In this document: positions 1 to 8,223 of the stretch, one piece after another | How the letters are laid out: every line of letters begins with the position of its first letter | Numbering within the stretch: position 1 is the stretch's first letter | Source of the DNA: JBEKOF01 sp049513975 | GTDB taxonomy: Bacteria > Verrucomicrobiota > Verrucomicrobiia > Limisphaerales > Palsa-1400 | NCBI GenBank assembly: GCA_049513975.1 | Contig: JBEKVM010000003.1 | Span: 17,934-81,933 of the forward strand | Direction: 5' to 3' | Length of the DNA stretch: 64,000 nt | Program-made: the position numbers and the translations under genes | The notes under the pieces: generated by a model | Told to the model about the DNA's origin: nothing | What the model saw: the letters and a program-made list of their open reading frames with translations, nothing else | Database searches by the model: none

Positions 1-1
1 G

Positions 2-2464
2 GCGGAGTTGAAACCGTGCCGGGACGCGGCGGAGGCGGATTATCTGGCGGGGAAGTTCAACTTGAACTTGATGAGGAACAACGGGGACCAGGGGGTGTAT
101 GTCATCGCCAAGGAAGGGCTGCCGGAGGACGGGCAGCGGCAACAAATCGTGGACCAGATCCGGGAGAAGCGGGAGCTGGCGCAGCGCGGGGTGTTCAAGC
201 CGGTGTTTCTGGACGGGGACGTGACGATCGAGGACCCGAAGATCCGGGTGCCGGACGCGGATTTCATCGCGGCCCGGCTGCAGAACCGGCATGAGGTGTT
301 TATCGCCATGGGGGTGCCGGCTTCGATGGCGGATGTGAAGGCGAGTTACTCGATCGGGTCGGCGTCGGACTGGTTCATGTTGATCGCGGAGACGTGCATT
401 CCGCTGGGGGAAAAGATCTGCCAGGGGATCAACCAGGTGTTGCGGCGGCAGGGGGCGGCGGAGGTGCGGGCGTCGCTGAATTGGGACGAGCATCCGGTGA
501 TCCAGGCGGTGCGGCGGGAGCGGGCGGATACGTGTGTCAAATACTTTTCCATGGGCGTGCCGCTGAAGGCGCTGAATGATTATCTGGACCTGGAGCTGCC
601 GGCCTGTCCGGGGTGGGAAAAGGCTTATGTGCCGGCCAAGCTGACGGCGATTGGAGAGGAGGCAGAGGAGGGGACGGGCGTGACGATGGATGACACGGTG
701 GGGCTGATGCGCAGGGCGCTGGACCCGGTGGAGCGGCTGAGGAGAGCTTTTGGGGAAATGCAGAACACAGAGCCGTCCAAATGCAGAATGCAGAATGCAG
801 AATGCAGAATGGAAGAAGAATCGGGTCAGGGGAATGAATGTCAGGGGAATAAAGACAGGGGAAATGATTCTTTCCATTCCCCTGACCAACATTCCCCTGA
901 CCTAAAATCCGGTCCTTTATTTGCCGGCGGAGTTGGCTTGGCGGAGGAGAGGGCGGAGCAGAGGGGGATGATGAAGGGGTTTGTCTCGCGGTTTAACCGG
1001 GAGTTGATGAAGGCACGAACGGAAACGCTGCGCCGCCTGGAGGGGGCCGGGACATTTGTGTTTGACACGGAGGGGTTTGCGCGGGGACTGATTACGGGGC
1101 TGCGGCCGGTGGCGTTGGAAATGCAAAATGCAGAATGCAAAATGCAGAATGAAAGCGGGGGGAAGAGTTGCGGATTAAGATTAAGATCAGGATTAAGATT
1201 AGGAGGGGAAGAGGGATCGGGTCAGGGCTCGATGCCCTCCTCCGCTGAAGCTACGGCGGGCGGGGAGTCCCGCCCTGCCGGGGTTGAGGAATACTTGACA
1301 GGACGGGAAACGGTCTGGCGGGCGGAGGCGGAACGGATCGGACGGGAGATCGAGGAGGCGGCGGGGGAAATGCAGAATGCAGAATGCAAAATGCAAAATG
1401 TGGAGGCGAGGGCGGACGCGGTGCGGGCGAAGTTTAATGAGATAGCCAGGCGCCGGGCGCCGGAACTGGCGCGGAAAGAAATGCAGAATGCAAAATGCAG
1501 AATGCAGAATGAAGGCGCGGATGGAGGATGGAGGATGGAAGCTGGCAAGGACGCCAAGGGAAGCGGGAGCAATTTCCCGCACACCAAAGGCGCGAACACC
1601 AATTTTCCAGGACTGACACCTTCGGGGGAGGAAATGCAGAATGCAGAATGCAGAATGCAGAATGAAGGCGCGGATGGAGGATGGAGGATGGAGGATGGCA
1701 AAGACGCCAAGGAAAGCGGGAGCAAGCTCCCGCACGCCAAAGGCGCGAACACCAACTTTCCAGGACTGGCCCTTTTGCACAATGCAGCGCCGCTGCGGCG
1801 GATGATTCACCCGGAGGTGCGGGTGGTGGACGCGCGGCGGGGGATCGTGGATTATATCGCGTCGGATGAAAGTATTGACAGTTACAAGGAGGTCATCCGG
1901 GCGGCGGGCTGGCGGTTCACCAATTTTGCCAAGAACGCGCCGTTTGTGGATTCGCACGATTATTCGACGATCGAGAAATGCCTGGGGAAGGTGATTGATT
2001 TCCGGGTGGAAGGGGCGCGGCTGATCGAACGGGTGCAGTGGGCCATAGACGTGCCGGAGAACCAACTGGCCCGGATCGGCTGGAAGATGACGGAGGCGGG
2101 CTACCTCAAGGCGGTGAGCGTGGGGTTTTTCCCTGTCAAGTATGTGACGCCGAGTTCGGGGGAGGAATGGACGCGGCAGTTGAAGGAGCTGGGGCTGCCC
2201 GGCGACGCGGCGGTGCGAACGATTTATACGGAGCAGGAACAGGTGGAGCTGTCCTGCTGCGTGGTGGGGTCGAATCCCAACGCGCTGGCGAAGGCCTACC
2301 AGGCGGGGGCGATCAACGACGCGGACATAGAAACACTTTCCTTGGAATACTCACAACGTGAAAACGGCCGCGCGGCCGACTGTCCTGCTCCTGCCGCGCC
2401 GGCCCCGGGGCAGGCACGGGCGGGGTTTTTAGAGGAATTGCACAAAGCAATGAAACAGAAATAA
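2..2464 (+). CDS. Phage portal protein fused to HK97-type prohead protease (5' partial)
   Basis: The reading frame is open from the window edge, so the true start lies upstream. Counting from the TTG at 8, residues 1 to about 225 resemble the C-terminal half of an HK97-family portal protein (SYSIGSASDWFMLIAET followed by IPLGEKICQGINQ, like the portal FW-ET-L-P-l segment). The last 220 residues look like an S78 prohead protease: FVDSHDY carries the likely catalytic His (about 650) and AVSVGFFP the likely Ser (about 704). Between them lies a linker of about 350 residues made largely of in-frame short tandem repeats and a 51-residue tandem duplication. The portal docks the packaging motor and the protease matures the capsid; the capsid gene follows after 7 bp. 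Portal and protease are normally separate genes, so this is a fusion or a lost stop codon. Domain calls are from motifs only. Confidence 0.75.
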   Translation, partial: AELKPCRDAAEADYLAGKFNLNLMRNNGDQGVYVIAKEGLPEDGQRQQIVDQIREKRELAQRGVFKPVFLDGDVTIEDPKIRVPDADFIAARLQNRHEVFIAMGVPASMADVKASYSIGSASDWFMLIAETCIPLGEKICQGINQVLRRQGAAEVRASLNWDEHPVIQAVRRERADTCVKYFSMGVPLKALNDYLDLELPACPGWEKAYVPAKLTAIGEEAEEGTGVTMDDTVGLMRRALDPVERLRRAFGEMQNTEPSKCRMQNAECRMEEESGQGNECQGNKDRGNDSFHSPDQHSPDLKSGPLFAGGVGLAEERAEQRGMMKGFVSRFNRELMKARTETLRRLEGAGTFVFDTEGFARGLITGLRPVALEMQNAECKMQNESGGKSCGLRLRSGLRLGGEEGSGQGSMPSSAEATAGGESRPAGVEEYLTGRETVWRAEAERIGREIEEAAGEMQNAECKMQNVEARADAVRAKFNEIARRRAPELARKEMQNAKCRMQNEGADGGWRMEAGKDAKGSGSNFPHTKGANTNFPGLTPSGEEMQNAECRMQNEGADGGWRMEDGKDAKESGSKLPHAKGANTNFPGLALLHNAAPLRRMIHPEVRVVDARRGIVDYIASDESIDSYKEVIRAAGWRFTNFAKNAPFVDSHDYSTIEKCLGKVIDFRVEGARLIERVQWAIDVPENQLARIGWKMTEAGYLKAVSVGFFPVKYVTPSSGEEWTRQLKELGLPGDAAVRTIYTEQEQVELSCCVVGSNPNALAKAYQAGAINDADIETLSLEYSQRENGRAADCPAPAAPAPGQARAGFLEELHKAMKQK
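758..1770 (+). repeat. In-frame heptamer, hexamer and 51-codon repeats inside the portal-protease linker
   Basis: AATGCAR heptamer arrays lie at about 758-812, 1119-1153, 1368-1402, 1478-1513 and 1631-1665. A GATTAA hexamer array is at about 1166-1205 and GGATGGA arrays follow the last two heptamer arrays. Units 1478-1630 and 1631-1768 are a tandem duplication with a 153-bp (51-codon) offset, differing at only a few codons. The frame stays open throughout. Confidence 0.9.
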
Positions 2465-2471
2465 AGAAAAT

Positions 2472-3734
2472 ATGAAGACGTTAAGTGAAGAACAATTCCA
2501 GGAGACAGTCCTGCGAGGAGTCAACGCGGTGGGGGAGAAATTCGAGGCGGTGGAACGGAACCAGGAGACGCTGCTGCGCAATTACGAGCAGTTGGGACGT
2601 GAAACCAAGCAAACGATGGAGGAACTGACGCGGCTGAAGAACACGGCCAACGACCGGGGACAAATCCTGGGGTCGGTGCAGAAGCTGCAGTTGCAATTGC
2701 GGGCGGAAGCGGTCGCGGCGGGGATAGACCCGATCCAGCGCATCGTCAACGACCCGGAGAAGAGGGCGCGGCTGAACCTGGCGGTGCGGCTGGCGGTGGA
2801 CCGGAACGGGGACCTGCGGACGGCGTGCGAACCGCTGGCGCGGGCCATCGGCGAAGACACGGGGGAAGGAGCGACGCTGATCATCGCGCAGTTGTTCAAG
2901 GAGATCTATGACACCCTGGCGCAGTACGGGGACTGGAGCACGCTGGGAGTGCGGCGGCTGGGAACGAAGGTGACGAACTTCCCGGTGAAGACGGCGCGGG
3001 TGGTGGCGCAATGGCTGACGACGGAGGCGGCGACGATCCCGGACGACACGAACGAGGCGGGCTCGACGATGACGCTGACGGTGCTGCCCAACGCGGTGCT
3101 GCTGAACGTGAGCCGGCAGTTGATCGAGGACGCGGAGTTCGACGTGACGACGGTGGTGATGGAGGACTTCCAGGAGGCGTGGAATCTCCGCCTGGACACG
3201 GCGGCCTTCACGGGGAACGGGACGGGGGACGGAAACAACGGCGGGTTCACCGGGTTGTTCAACGCCGGCAACAAGGCGGTGGCGGCGCAGGGCAACACGA
3301 CGGTGTCGGCGCTGGATTTCGACGACGTGACGCGGTGCCTGACGACGGTGGCGCCGGTGGTGCTGAAACGCAAGCCGCGCTGGTGGATGCACCCGCAGAT
3401 GCTGGTGCGGATGATGGGGATCAAGGACAACAACGGGCGGCCGATTTTCCTGGGGGCGCTGGAGGCGCCCAGCTACGGGTCCATCGGGACGATCCTGGGC
3501 TACCCGGTGACGCCGGTGATGGCGGCGCCGAACACGGACGGGGCCGGACAGTTGGTGGCGGCCTTCGGGGACCGCAACGGCCAGGTGGTGGGGGTGCGGG
3601 ACGACTTCGTGTTTGAAGCGTCGGACCATTACCGGTGGAACACGCTGGAGCGGTCGTTCCGGGCCTACGGGCGGGCGGCGACGGGCTGCCGGCAGGCGAA
3701 CGCGTTTGCGGTGCTGCAAACGGCCGCGCGGTAA
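2472..3734 (+). CDS. HK97-family phage major capsid protein
   Basis: This 420-residue protein has the layout of an HK97 gp5-type capsid protein. An N-terminal helical, coiled-coil-like delta region (about residues 1-90, rich in E, K, Q and L) precedes a linker and the capsid fold. GEGATLIIAQLFKEIYDTL and the following segment ending in LTTEAATIPDD match the usual strand-rich N-arm region, and FTGNGTGDGNNGGFTGLFN matches the conserved loop in which family members carry a G-rich F-x-GdG motif. It should form the icosahedral shell after cleavage of the delta region by the protease domain encoded 7 bp upstream. ATG start at 2472. The order portal, protease, capsid is standard for siphovirus-like head modules. 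Confidence 0.93.
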   Translation: MKTLSEEQFQETVLRGVNAVGEKFEAVERNQETLLRNYEQLGRETKQTMEELTRLKNTANDRGQILGSVQKLQLQLRAEAVAAGIDPIQRIVNDPEKRARLNLAVRLAVDRNGDLRTACEPLARAIGEDTGEGATLIIAQLFKEIYDTLAQYGDWSTLGVRRLGTKVTNFPVKTARVVAQWLTTEAATIPDDTNEAGSTMTLTVLPNAVLLNVSRQLIEDAEFDVTTVVMEDFQEAWNLRLDTAAFTGNGTGDGNNGGFTGLFNAGNKAVAAQGNTTVSALDFDDVTRCLTTVAPVVLKRKPRWWMHPQMLVRMMGIKDNNGRPIFLGALEAPSYGSIGTILGYPVTPVMAAPNTDGAGQLVAAFGDRNGQVVGVRDDFVFEASDHYRWNTLERSFRAYGRAATGCRQANAFAVLQTAAR

Positions 3735-3740
3735 TTTTGC

Positions 3741-3801
3741 CGCGAAAAGGCGCAAAAGGCGCAAAAGAAAAAGGATTAAGATTAAGATTAGGATTAAGAA
3801 T
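3741..3801 (+). repeat. Two adjoining short-repeat arrays before the start of the 3802 gene
   Basis: Copies of an AAAAGGCGC-like unit (3741-3767) run into a GATTAA/GATTAG hexamer array (3771-3800), which ends at the ATG at 3802. It is one of the clearest cases of an array occupying the leader of a gene. Confidence 0.85.
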
Positions 3802-4296
3802 ATGAAAAAGATATTGTTGACAATGATGGCGGCGGCGGCGGGGTGGGCGGCTTCGGCGCAGGAGTATGCGAGCCTGCCCGTCACTTACGCGCCGCCGGGG
3901 ACGACGAACACGGGGACGGCGCTGACGAACGCGATTCCGGCCAATACGACGAACGCGGTGATGAGCGATCCGATTGGATTAACGAAGTACGACACGTGCG
4001 CCATCCAATGGGAGTTCAGCGCGCTGAGCAACGCGGCGCCGCTGGGCTGCACGAACTACCTGACCTTCGGGGCGTCGTCGGACGGGCTGGTCTTCACGGC
4101 GACGAACACGCCGTTTCTGACGCTGACGGTGGTGATTCCGCCGACGAGCACGACCGGGGTGCTGGTGACGAATCTGCCCGGGTCGCTGCTGGGGAGCATC
4201 GGCTACCTGCAGTTGCAGACCATGGGCTGCCAGGGGACGAACACGACGACGAACCATAGCGTGCTGATTTGGCGCAAGCCGAAGAGGAACGGATAG
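3802..4296 (+). CDS. Small exported protein within the phage-like cassette
   Basis: The product is 164 residues. ATG 3802 was chosen because it begins a good Sec signal peptide: MKKILLTMMAAAAGWAASAQ has a basic start, a hydrophobic core and an A-S-A cleavage site. The open frame extends upstream to 3613, but there it only shadows the capsid gene. The mature part is rich in Thr, Asn and Ala and looks beta-stranded; no known domain was recognised. Position between the capsid and connector genes would suggest a head decoration protein, but a signal peptide is unexpected for a virion component assembled in the cytoplasm, so a host-derived or surface role is equally possible. TAG stop. Confidence 0.6.
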   Translation: MKKILLTMMAAAAGWAASAQEYASLPVTYAPPGTTNTGTALTNAIPANTTNAVMSDPIGLTKYDTCAIQWEFSALSNAAPLGCTNYLTFGASSDGLVFTATNTPFLTLTVVIPPTSTTGVLVTNLPGSLLGSIGYLQLQTMGCQGTNTTTNHSVLIWRKPKRNG

Positions 4297-4566
4297 GAGA
4301 AGTGCAGAGTGCAGAGTGCAGAGTGCAGAGTGCAGAGTGAGGAATGAGGAGTGAGGAGTGGAAGAGGGAGGGCGGCGGGGTTGGCGAGCCCCGCCGCCCC
4401 ATCCCAAAGGCGAAATGCAAAATGAAGAATGAAGAAACAAGTCACGGCTCGACGGAGTCTCGCCCTCCCAACGGGAAGCATTTCGGCGGGGGCGCCGGAC
4501 AAATGAAGAGTGCAGAATGCAGCGCGCTGAATTCTCAACTCTTAACTCTTAAGTCTTAACTTTTTT
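4297..4566 (+). repeat. Intergenic stretch filled with short-unit repeats
   Basis: A heptamer array of GAGTGCA/GAGTGAG type occupies 4301-4361, with further heptamer-like copies at 4408-4432 and 4501-4522. A CTTAACT-type repeat at about 4540-4560 abuts the next ATG. Between them lies a fragment reading GGAGTCTCGCCCTCCC, a motif also seen near 1260 and 11950. No gene was seen. Confidence 0.8.
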
Positions 4567-5199
4567 ATGAACATTGGACTGGGAAATCTGACGGAGTTGA
4601 AGGGGCAGTTGCTGGCGGCGTCGCTGCGGAGCGATACGAATTATGACGCGGTGATCACGGGCATCGGCCTGGGGGTGGCGAATCTGTTCGATCAGCACTG
4701 CAACCGGACGTTCTGCCGGACGGTGGGGAAGGTGGACACCTTTTCGGCGGACCGGCGGCACTGGTATCTGAACTGTTACCCGGTGGAGACGATCACGGCG
4801 CTGGCGAAAAAGGACGACGAGACGGACGGGTTCAAGGCCTACGCGCTGCCGCCGGATGCGAGTTCGCTCATCCAGGCGATGCAGGCGGACCAGGGGTATA
4901 TCATGTTTATTTCCATCCAGGGCTATTATTGGTCGCGCCTGCAGGTGACTTACACCGGAGGATTTTGGTTTGACACGACGGAGGACGGGAGCGGGGTGAT
5001 GCCGGCGGGGGCGACGGGGCTGCCGGCGGCGGTGAAGTCGGCGTGGTATTTGCAGTGCCAGGAGGTGTGGAAGGGGATTGACAAGCTGGGGGCGCAGATC
5101 AGCGAGAACCCGGAGGGGCAGAGGAGCATCCGCGGCATGGAGCTCGCGCCGATGGTGAAGACGCTGCTGAACCCGTTTAAACGAATGCAAATGACGTGA
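4567..5199 (+). CDS. Putative head-tail connector (HK97 gp6-like)
   Basis: The 210-residue product starts with a helical region (LTELKGQLLAASL) and contains DAVITGIGLGVANLFDQHC, then a beta-rich middle. It ends in LAPMVKTLLNPFKRM, similar to the closing segment of gp6-type connectors, in which an I/V-P-x-x-V-x-x-L-L-x-P-y/f-R motif is common. Such proteins form a ring beneath the portal and join head to tail. Its place two genes after the capsid fits that role. The start is the ATG directly after a repeat array. The call rests on length, position and weak motif likeness. Confidence 0.55.
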   Translation: MNIGLGNLTELKGQLLAASLRSDTNYDAVITGIGLGVANLFDQHCNRTFCRTVGKVDTFSADRRHWYLNCYPVETITALAKKDDETDGFKAYALPPDASSLIQAMQADQGYIMFISIQGYYWSRLQVTYTGGFWFDTTEDGSGVMPAGATGLPAAVKSAWYLQCQEVWKGIDKLGAQISENPEGQRSIRGMELAPMVKTLLNPFKRMQMT

Positions 5200-5210
5200 A
5201 AACATTTTTG

Positions 5211-5281
5211 GACAGGATGAACAGGATGAACAGGATTGGGGAATCTCCATCCGGGGCCGGGGGCATCCTGCCCATCCTGTC
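5211..5281 (+). repeat. AGGATGAAC-type repeat forming a stem-loop upstream of the next gene
   Basis: Direct copies of ACAGGATGA at 5211-5237 are complementary to CATCCTGCCCATCCTGTC at 5264-5281. The RNA could fold with a loop of about 35 nt, ending 9 nt before the ATG at 5291, so it may affect translation of that gene. Confidence 0.6.
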
Positions 5282-5290
5282 AAAATAATT

Positions 5291-6004
5291 ATGGACCTAC
5301 TTTTACAACTGCAACAGGACGTGTGCGACAAGCTGAATTCGGAGGCGGCGTTCGAGTATCTGGCGGTGGCGACGCTGCGAGGGCATGTGATCGGCAGCGA
5401 GATCGAACGGCGGGTGGCGCATTTGACGGGGAAGAACGGACGGAAGGGGTGCGGGCTGACGGTGAGGATGCCGTCCCTCCAGGGTCTGCAGCCGAATGTG
5501 GCGCCGGCGCAGGGGGAGGTGGTGGTGGCGGTGGACGTGGTGGAGATCCCGGAGCTGAATTTCGCCGCGGGCGGGACGCAGGTGACGGCGGAGGAGGCGG
5601 CGCGGGCGGCGCGGGCGGCGCTGCACCAGTTTGCCATCGAGGGGAAAATTCTTCTTTACCAGGACGAGAAGGCGATCGAGCCGCTGGCGGGGCTGGAGAA
5701 GGAGTTTCCCGGGTGCCTGGGCTACCGGGTGCAGCTGAGGGGACGGATGAGCGAGGCGGCGGCGGGGAAATGCGCGCTGCCGGCGATAGCGGCGCCGGGG
5801 CAGACGGTGAGTTTTTCGACGACGGACGAGGGGGCGAGCATTTATTACACGACGGACGGGAGTTTTCCCGGGCCGGGGAACGCGACGGGGACGGCGCAGG
5901 TTTATACGGGGCCGTTCGAGGCGGGGGCGGGAACGGTGGTGCGGTGGGCGGGATACCTGGAGGGACTGATGGGGAGCGACGCGGGGCAGGCGGTGATTAC
6001 TTAA
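5291..6004 (+). CDS. Tail-completion-like protein with a C-terminal chitobiase-type domain
   Basis: The protein has 237 residues. The first 160 or so, starting MDLLLQLQQDVCDKLNS, have the size and alpha/beta look of phage tail-completion or joining proteins, and the position after the connector agrees. Residues about 160-237 contain ASIYYTTDGSFPGPGN and VYTGPFEAGAG, the pattern of the CHB_HEX_C (chitobiase/beta-hexosaminidase C-terminal, Ig-like) domain, which is common in exported verrucomicrobial proteins. The same domain type occurs at the C-terminus of the cytochrome encoded at 53489-54868. Such an appended domain on a tail protein could serve surface binding. The N-terminal function is inferred from order only. 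Confidence 0.5.
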   Translation: MDLLLQLQQDVCDKLNSEAAFEYLAVATLRGHVIGSEIERRVAHLTGKNGRKGCGLTVRMPSLQGLQPNVAPAQGEVVVAVDVVEIPELNFAAGGTQVTAEEAARAARAALHQFAIEGKILLYQDEKAIEPLAGLEKEFPGCLGYRVQLRGRMSEAAAGKCALPAIAAPGQTVSFSTTDEGASIYYTTDGSFPGPGNATGTAQVYTGPFEAGAGTVVRWAGYLEGLMGSDAGQAVIT

Positions 6005-6072
6005 AGGCGGAATGAAGAATGCAAAATGAAGAACGGGGAATGGGGAGCAATGAGTCAAACATAGGATAAATT

Positions 6073-6114
6073 ATGAGCATATCGAGAAGCTTGCTGGTGG
6101 GAGGGCCGGCTTAG
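6073..6114 (+). other. Likely original 5' end of the tail gene, closed by an in-frame TAG
   Basis: ATG 6073 opens a 13-codon frame, MSISRSLLVGGPA, then reaches TAG at 6112-6114. The next codon is GTG 6115 and the same frame runs on to 6993. Either translation now starts at GTG 6115, or the TAG is a nonsense mutation or readthrough site. TAG ends other genes of this cassette (4296, 8118), so a general recoding of TAG is unlikely. Confidence 0.6.
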
Positions 6115-6993
6115 GTGAATTTTAACGGGGCGAACATCCCGCTGGGGGAGGATTCGCGGCTGGAGATCGCGCCGGTGAACCGGGTGATCAGCGCGGCGCT
6201 CTACGGGGAGATAGACGAGGTTTATACGGACCTGATCGTGAAGGGGACGGGGACGCCGCTGACGTATGACAATCTGGCGGTGCTGTGGCCGTATTTGCAG
6301 CCGACGATCGGGCAGAGGATTTTCGGGAACGCGGACACGCCGTTTGAATGGGTGTCGAACAACGGGGACGTGATCACGGTGAGGGCGGGGGCGGTGACGC
6401 GGATGCCGGATTTGATATTGGGGGTGGAGAAGGCGGGGATCGGGCCGATGGAGTGGAGCGGGGTGGTGGGGAACGGGATGGAGCCGAGCGCGAGCAATTC
6501 GTATTACACGATAGCGACGGGGCAGGCGTTCAGCGCGCCGGCGGTGGCGGCGTCGAAAATACCGCGGCAGAAATATACGGCGGCCTGGGGGAGCGTGGCG
6601 GGGTTCACGAGTTTCCAGGCGCAGGAGGAGTGGACGATCACGCACGAGTTGAAGCTGGCGCCGGTGAGGATCCAGGGGCGGACGGTGGACATGAAGATCA
6701 CGAGTTACCGGGCGATGGCGAAATGCAAGCCGGCGGAGCCGACGATGGGGAACGTGGACGGGGCGCTGCTGGCGCAGGGAGCGGCGGCGCAGCACGGGGC
6801 GAAGCTGAGTTCGACGGCGGCGGACCTGGTGATCACGGGGGCGCAGACGGTGAGCGTGACGGTGAAGAACGCGGCGCTGAAGACGGCGGGATTTGTGTTT
6901 GGGGGGAAGGCGCTGCGGAACGGGGAGATTGGATTCGTGTCAACTATAAACGTGAGCGGCGGGACGGGGACGGCGGCGCTGGTGCTGGGATGA
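6115..6993 (+). CDS. Putative phage tail tube or major tail protein
   Basis: The product has 292 residues from the GTG at 6115; an in-frame ATG 42 bp upstream is separated from it by a TAG. Segments such as AALYGEIDEVYTDLIVKGTG, LPVRIQG-like strands (LAPVRIQGRTVDMKI) and EWSGVVGNG are reminiscent of tail-tube beta-sandwich proteins that begin by stating a coordinate-like block and end in Ala/Gly-rich strands. It follows the connector and completion genes, where the tail tube gene normally lies. No conserved catalytic motif was seen. The functional call is by position and general sequence character, not by a named family match. Confidence 0.45.
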   Translation: MNFNGANIPLGEDSRLEIAPVNRVISAALYGEIDEVYTDLIVKGTGTPLTYDNLAVLWPYLQPTIGQRIFGNADTPFEWVSNNGDVITVRAGAVTRMPDLILGVEKAGIGPMEWSGVVGNGMEPSASNSYYTIATGQAFSAPAVAASKIPRQKYTAAWGSVAGFTSFQAQEEWTITHELKLAPVRIQGRTVDMKITSYRAMAKCKPAEPTMGNVDGALLAQGAAAQHGAKLSSTAADLVITGAQTVSVTVKNAALKTAGFVFGGKALRNGEIGFVSTINVSGGTGTAALVLG

Positions 6994-7035
6994 GGGGAGC
7001 AGGATCAAGATTAAGATTGGGAACAAGAAGGAGGC
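6994..7035 (+). repeat. Hexamer array and strong, tightly spaced ribosome binding site
   Basis: A short GATTAAG-type array (about 7004-7020) is followed by AAGGAGG at 7028-7034, only one base before the ATG at 7036. The Shine-Dalgarno match is strong but unusually close to the start. Confidence 0.6.
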
Positions 7036-7446
7036 ATGAAGATAACGATCACAGCGGCGGGAGGAACGGCGTTTGTGCTGGCGGACGACGCGGGCGGGGC
7101 GACGGTGCAGGATGGATTTCGTCCGAAGCAGACGCGGATTTTACAGAGGCAGCGGTTGTTCCGGTCGGGCTACAAGACGAATATTCCCCGGTACAACCTG
7201 GAGAACCGGCTGAGGTTTGTGGTGGAACGGACGTTTGGGACGGTGGAACTGTGCCTGAATTTCATGGCGCAGCATGCGGACAGCGTGCCGGCGCAGGGGA
7301 ATCTTGTGCTTTACAACAGGAGCGGGACGGGACAGGCGACCCGGACGCTGGGCAACGCGGTGGTGGCGGAGGTGGAGTGCGTGGAACACGTGGGAGTGAG
7401 CTGCAAGTTTCAATACACCATCGCGGGAAACGGGGCGTGGCAGTGA
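7036..7446 (+). CDS. Unknown small protein of the phage-like cassette
   Basis: The product has 136 residues and begins MKITITAAGGTAFVLADDAG. It is mixed alpha/beta without a signal peptide or membrane segment. Residues 35-75 are basic (RPKQTRILQRQRLFRSG), and the C-terminal half is strand-rich (VAEVECVEHVGVSCKFQYTI). I do not recognise a family. It sits between the putative tail tube gene and another unknown, all co-directional with short gaps, so a role in tail assembly is likely by context. Its GTG/ATG choice is clear because AAGGAGG lies just before the ATG. Confidence 0.55.
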   Translation: MKITITAAGGTAFVLADDAGGATVQDGFRPKQTRILQRQRLFRSGYKTNIPRYNLENRLRFVVERTFGTVELCLNFMAQHADSVPAQGNLVLYNRSGTGQATRTLGNAVVAEVECVEHVGVSCKFQYTIAGNGAWQ

Positions 7447-7485
7447 AAATGCAGAATGCAGAATGCAAAATGAAAGGCGTCTGAG
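7447..7485 (+). repeat. Heptamer array between two cassette genes
   Basis: Four AATGCAR-type units at about 7448-7474 fill most of the 39-bp gap upstream of the ATG at 7486. Confidence 0.85.
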
Positions 7486-8118
7486 ATGAGTGCGATTGGA
7501 GTATTGCCGATTCGATTGTTTTGCGATGTGGCGGCGCGGAATCAGCCGGTGACGGACCTGAACACGGGGCAGAACGCGCTGTTCTACCGCGGGGACGACG
7601 TGGAGATTGACATCGGGATCGGGGGGAACGGGGCGCTGCTGGCGCCGAGTTTGTCAAATATAGCGTCGGTGGCGTGCCAGGTTTTCGCGAAACAGAACGA
7701 CGCCAATGGGCCGATGATGAGCTGCACGGTATTGGCGGCGGCGATGAACCTGGGGCTGACGGCGGCGCAGTGGGCGGGGGCGAGCGCGGCGCCGCACGCG
7801 GCCTTCGTGTTTTCGAATGCGCAGACCTGCATCCCGCTGAACGGGGCGGCGTCGCAGAATTACTGGCTGCGGATCACGCTGAGGACGGCGGACGCGACGG
7901 CCAAGGTGATGACGCTGCTGGACGGGCCGATCACGGTGCTGGACGGGCCGGCGGGGGCGGGGAGTCCGGGGTTGGGGAATGCGCGGTTCACGACGGATGC
8001 TTCCGGGAACTGGGTATTGCAGATTCGGAACGATTCGGACGGGAAGTTTTACACGGTGGGGGTGGAGAACGGGGTGGGAGGGACGGCGGGGCTGTATGTG
8101 GGAGACACGGGATTTTAG
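7486..8118 (+). CDS. Unknown structural-like protein of the phage-like cassette
   Basis: The product has 210 residues, starting MSAIGVLPIRLFCDVAARNQ. It is rich in Ala, Gly and Asn and mostly beta-stranded. The C-terminal part carries GNARFTTDASGNWVLQIRND, a pattern resembling domains in phage tail or baseplate proteins that present short beta-repeats. There is no signal peptide. It is followed by a heptamer array, then by the tail-fibre-like SGNH gene, so a baseplate or tail-tip role is plausible by order. I cannot name a family. TAG stop. Confidence 0.5.
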   Translation: MSAIGVLPIRLFCDVAARNQPVTDLNTGQNALFYRGDDVEIDIGIGGNGALLAPSLSNIASVACQVFAKQNDANGPMMSCTVLAAAMNLGLTAAQWAGASAAPHAAFVFSNAQTCIPLNGAASQNYWLRITLRTADATAKVMTLLDGPITVLDGPAGAGSPGLGNARFTTDASGNWVLQIRNDSDGKFYTVGVENGVGGTAGLYVGDTGF

Positions 8119-8223
8119 GAGAATGCAAAATGCAAAATGCAAAATGAGGAACCACAGATGGACGCCGATGGGCACGGATTTATCCGCGTTAGTCCGGGTT
8201 AATCCACGCTTCAAATTGAAATT
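8119..8223 (+). repeat. Heptamer array plus GGATGGAC-type repeat
   Basis: Heptamer units lie at 8121-8147. They are followed at 8150-8208 by a segment with CACAGATGGACGCCGATGGG and CACGGATTTATCCGCG, which is the same kind of GGATGGACACGGAT repeat as at 21519-21560. No coding potential was seen. Confidence 0.75.

Noticed and set aside
2481..3884. Long open frame on the minus strand across the capsid gene (467 codons)
   Set aside because: It is very rich in Arg, His, Pro and Gln, typical of the reverse of a G-rich coding strand. The forward frame is a clear capsid protein.
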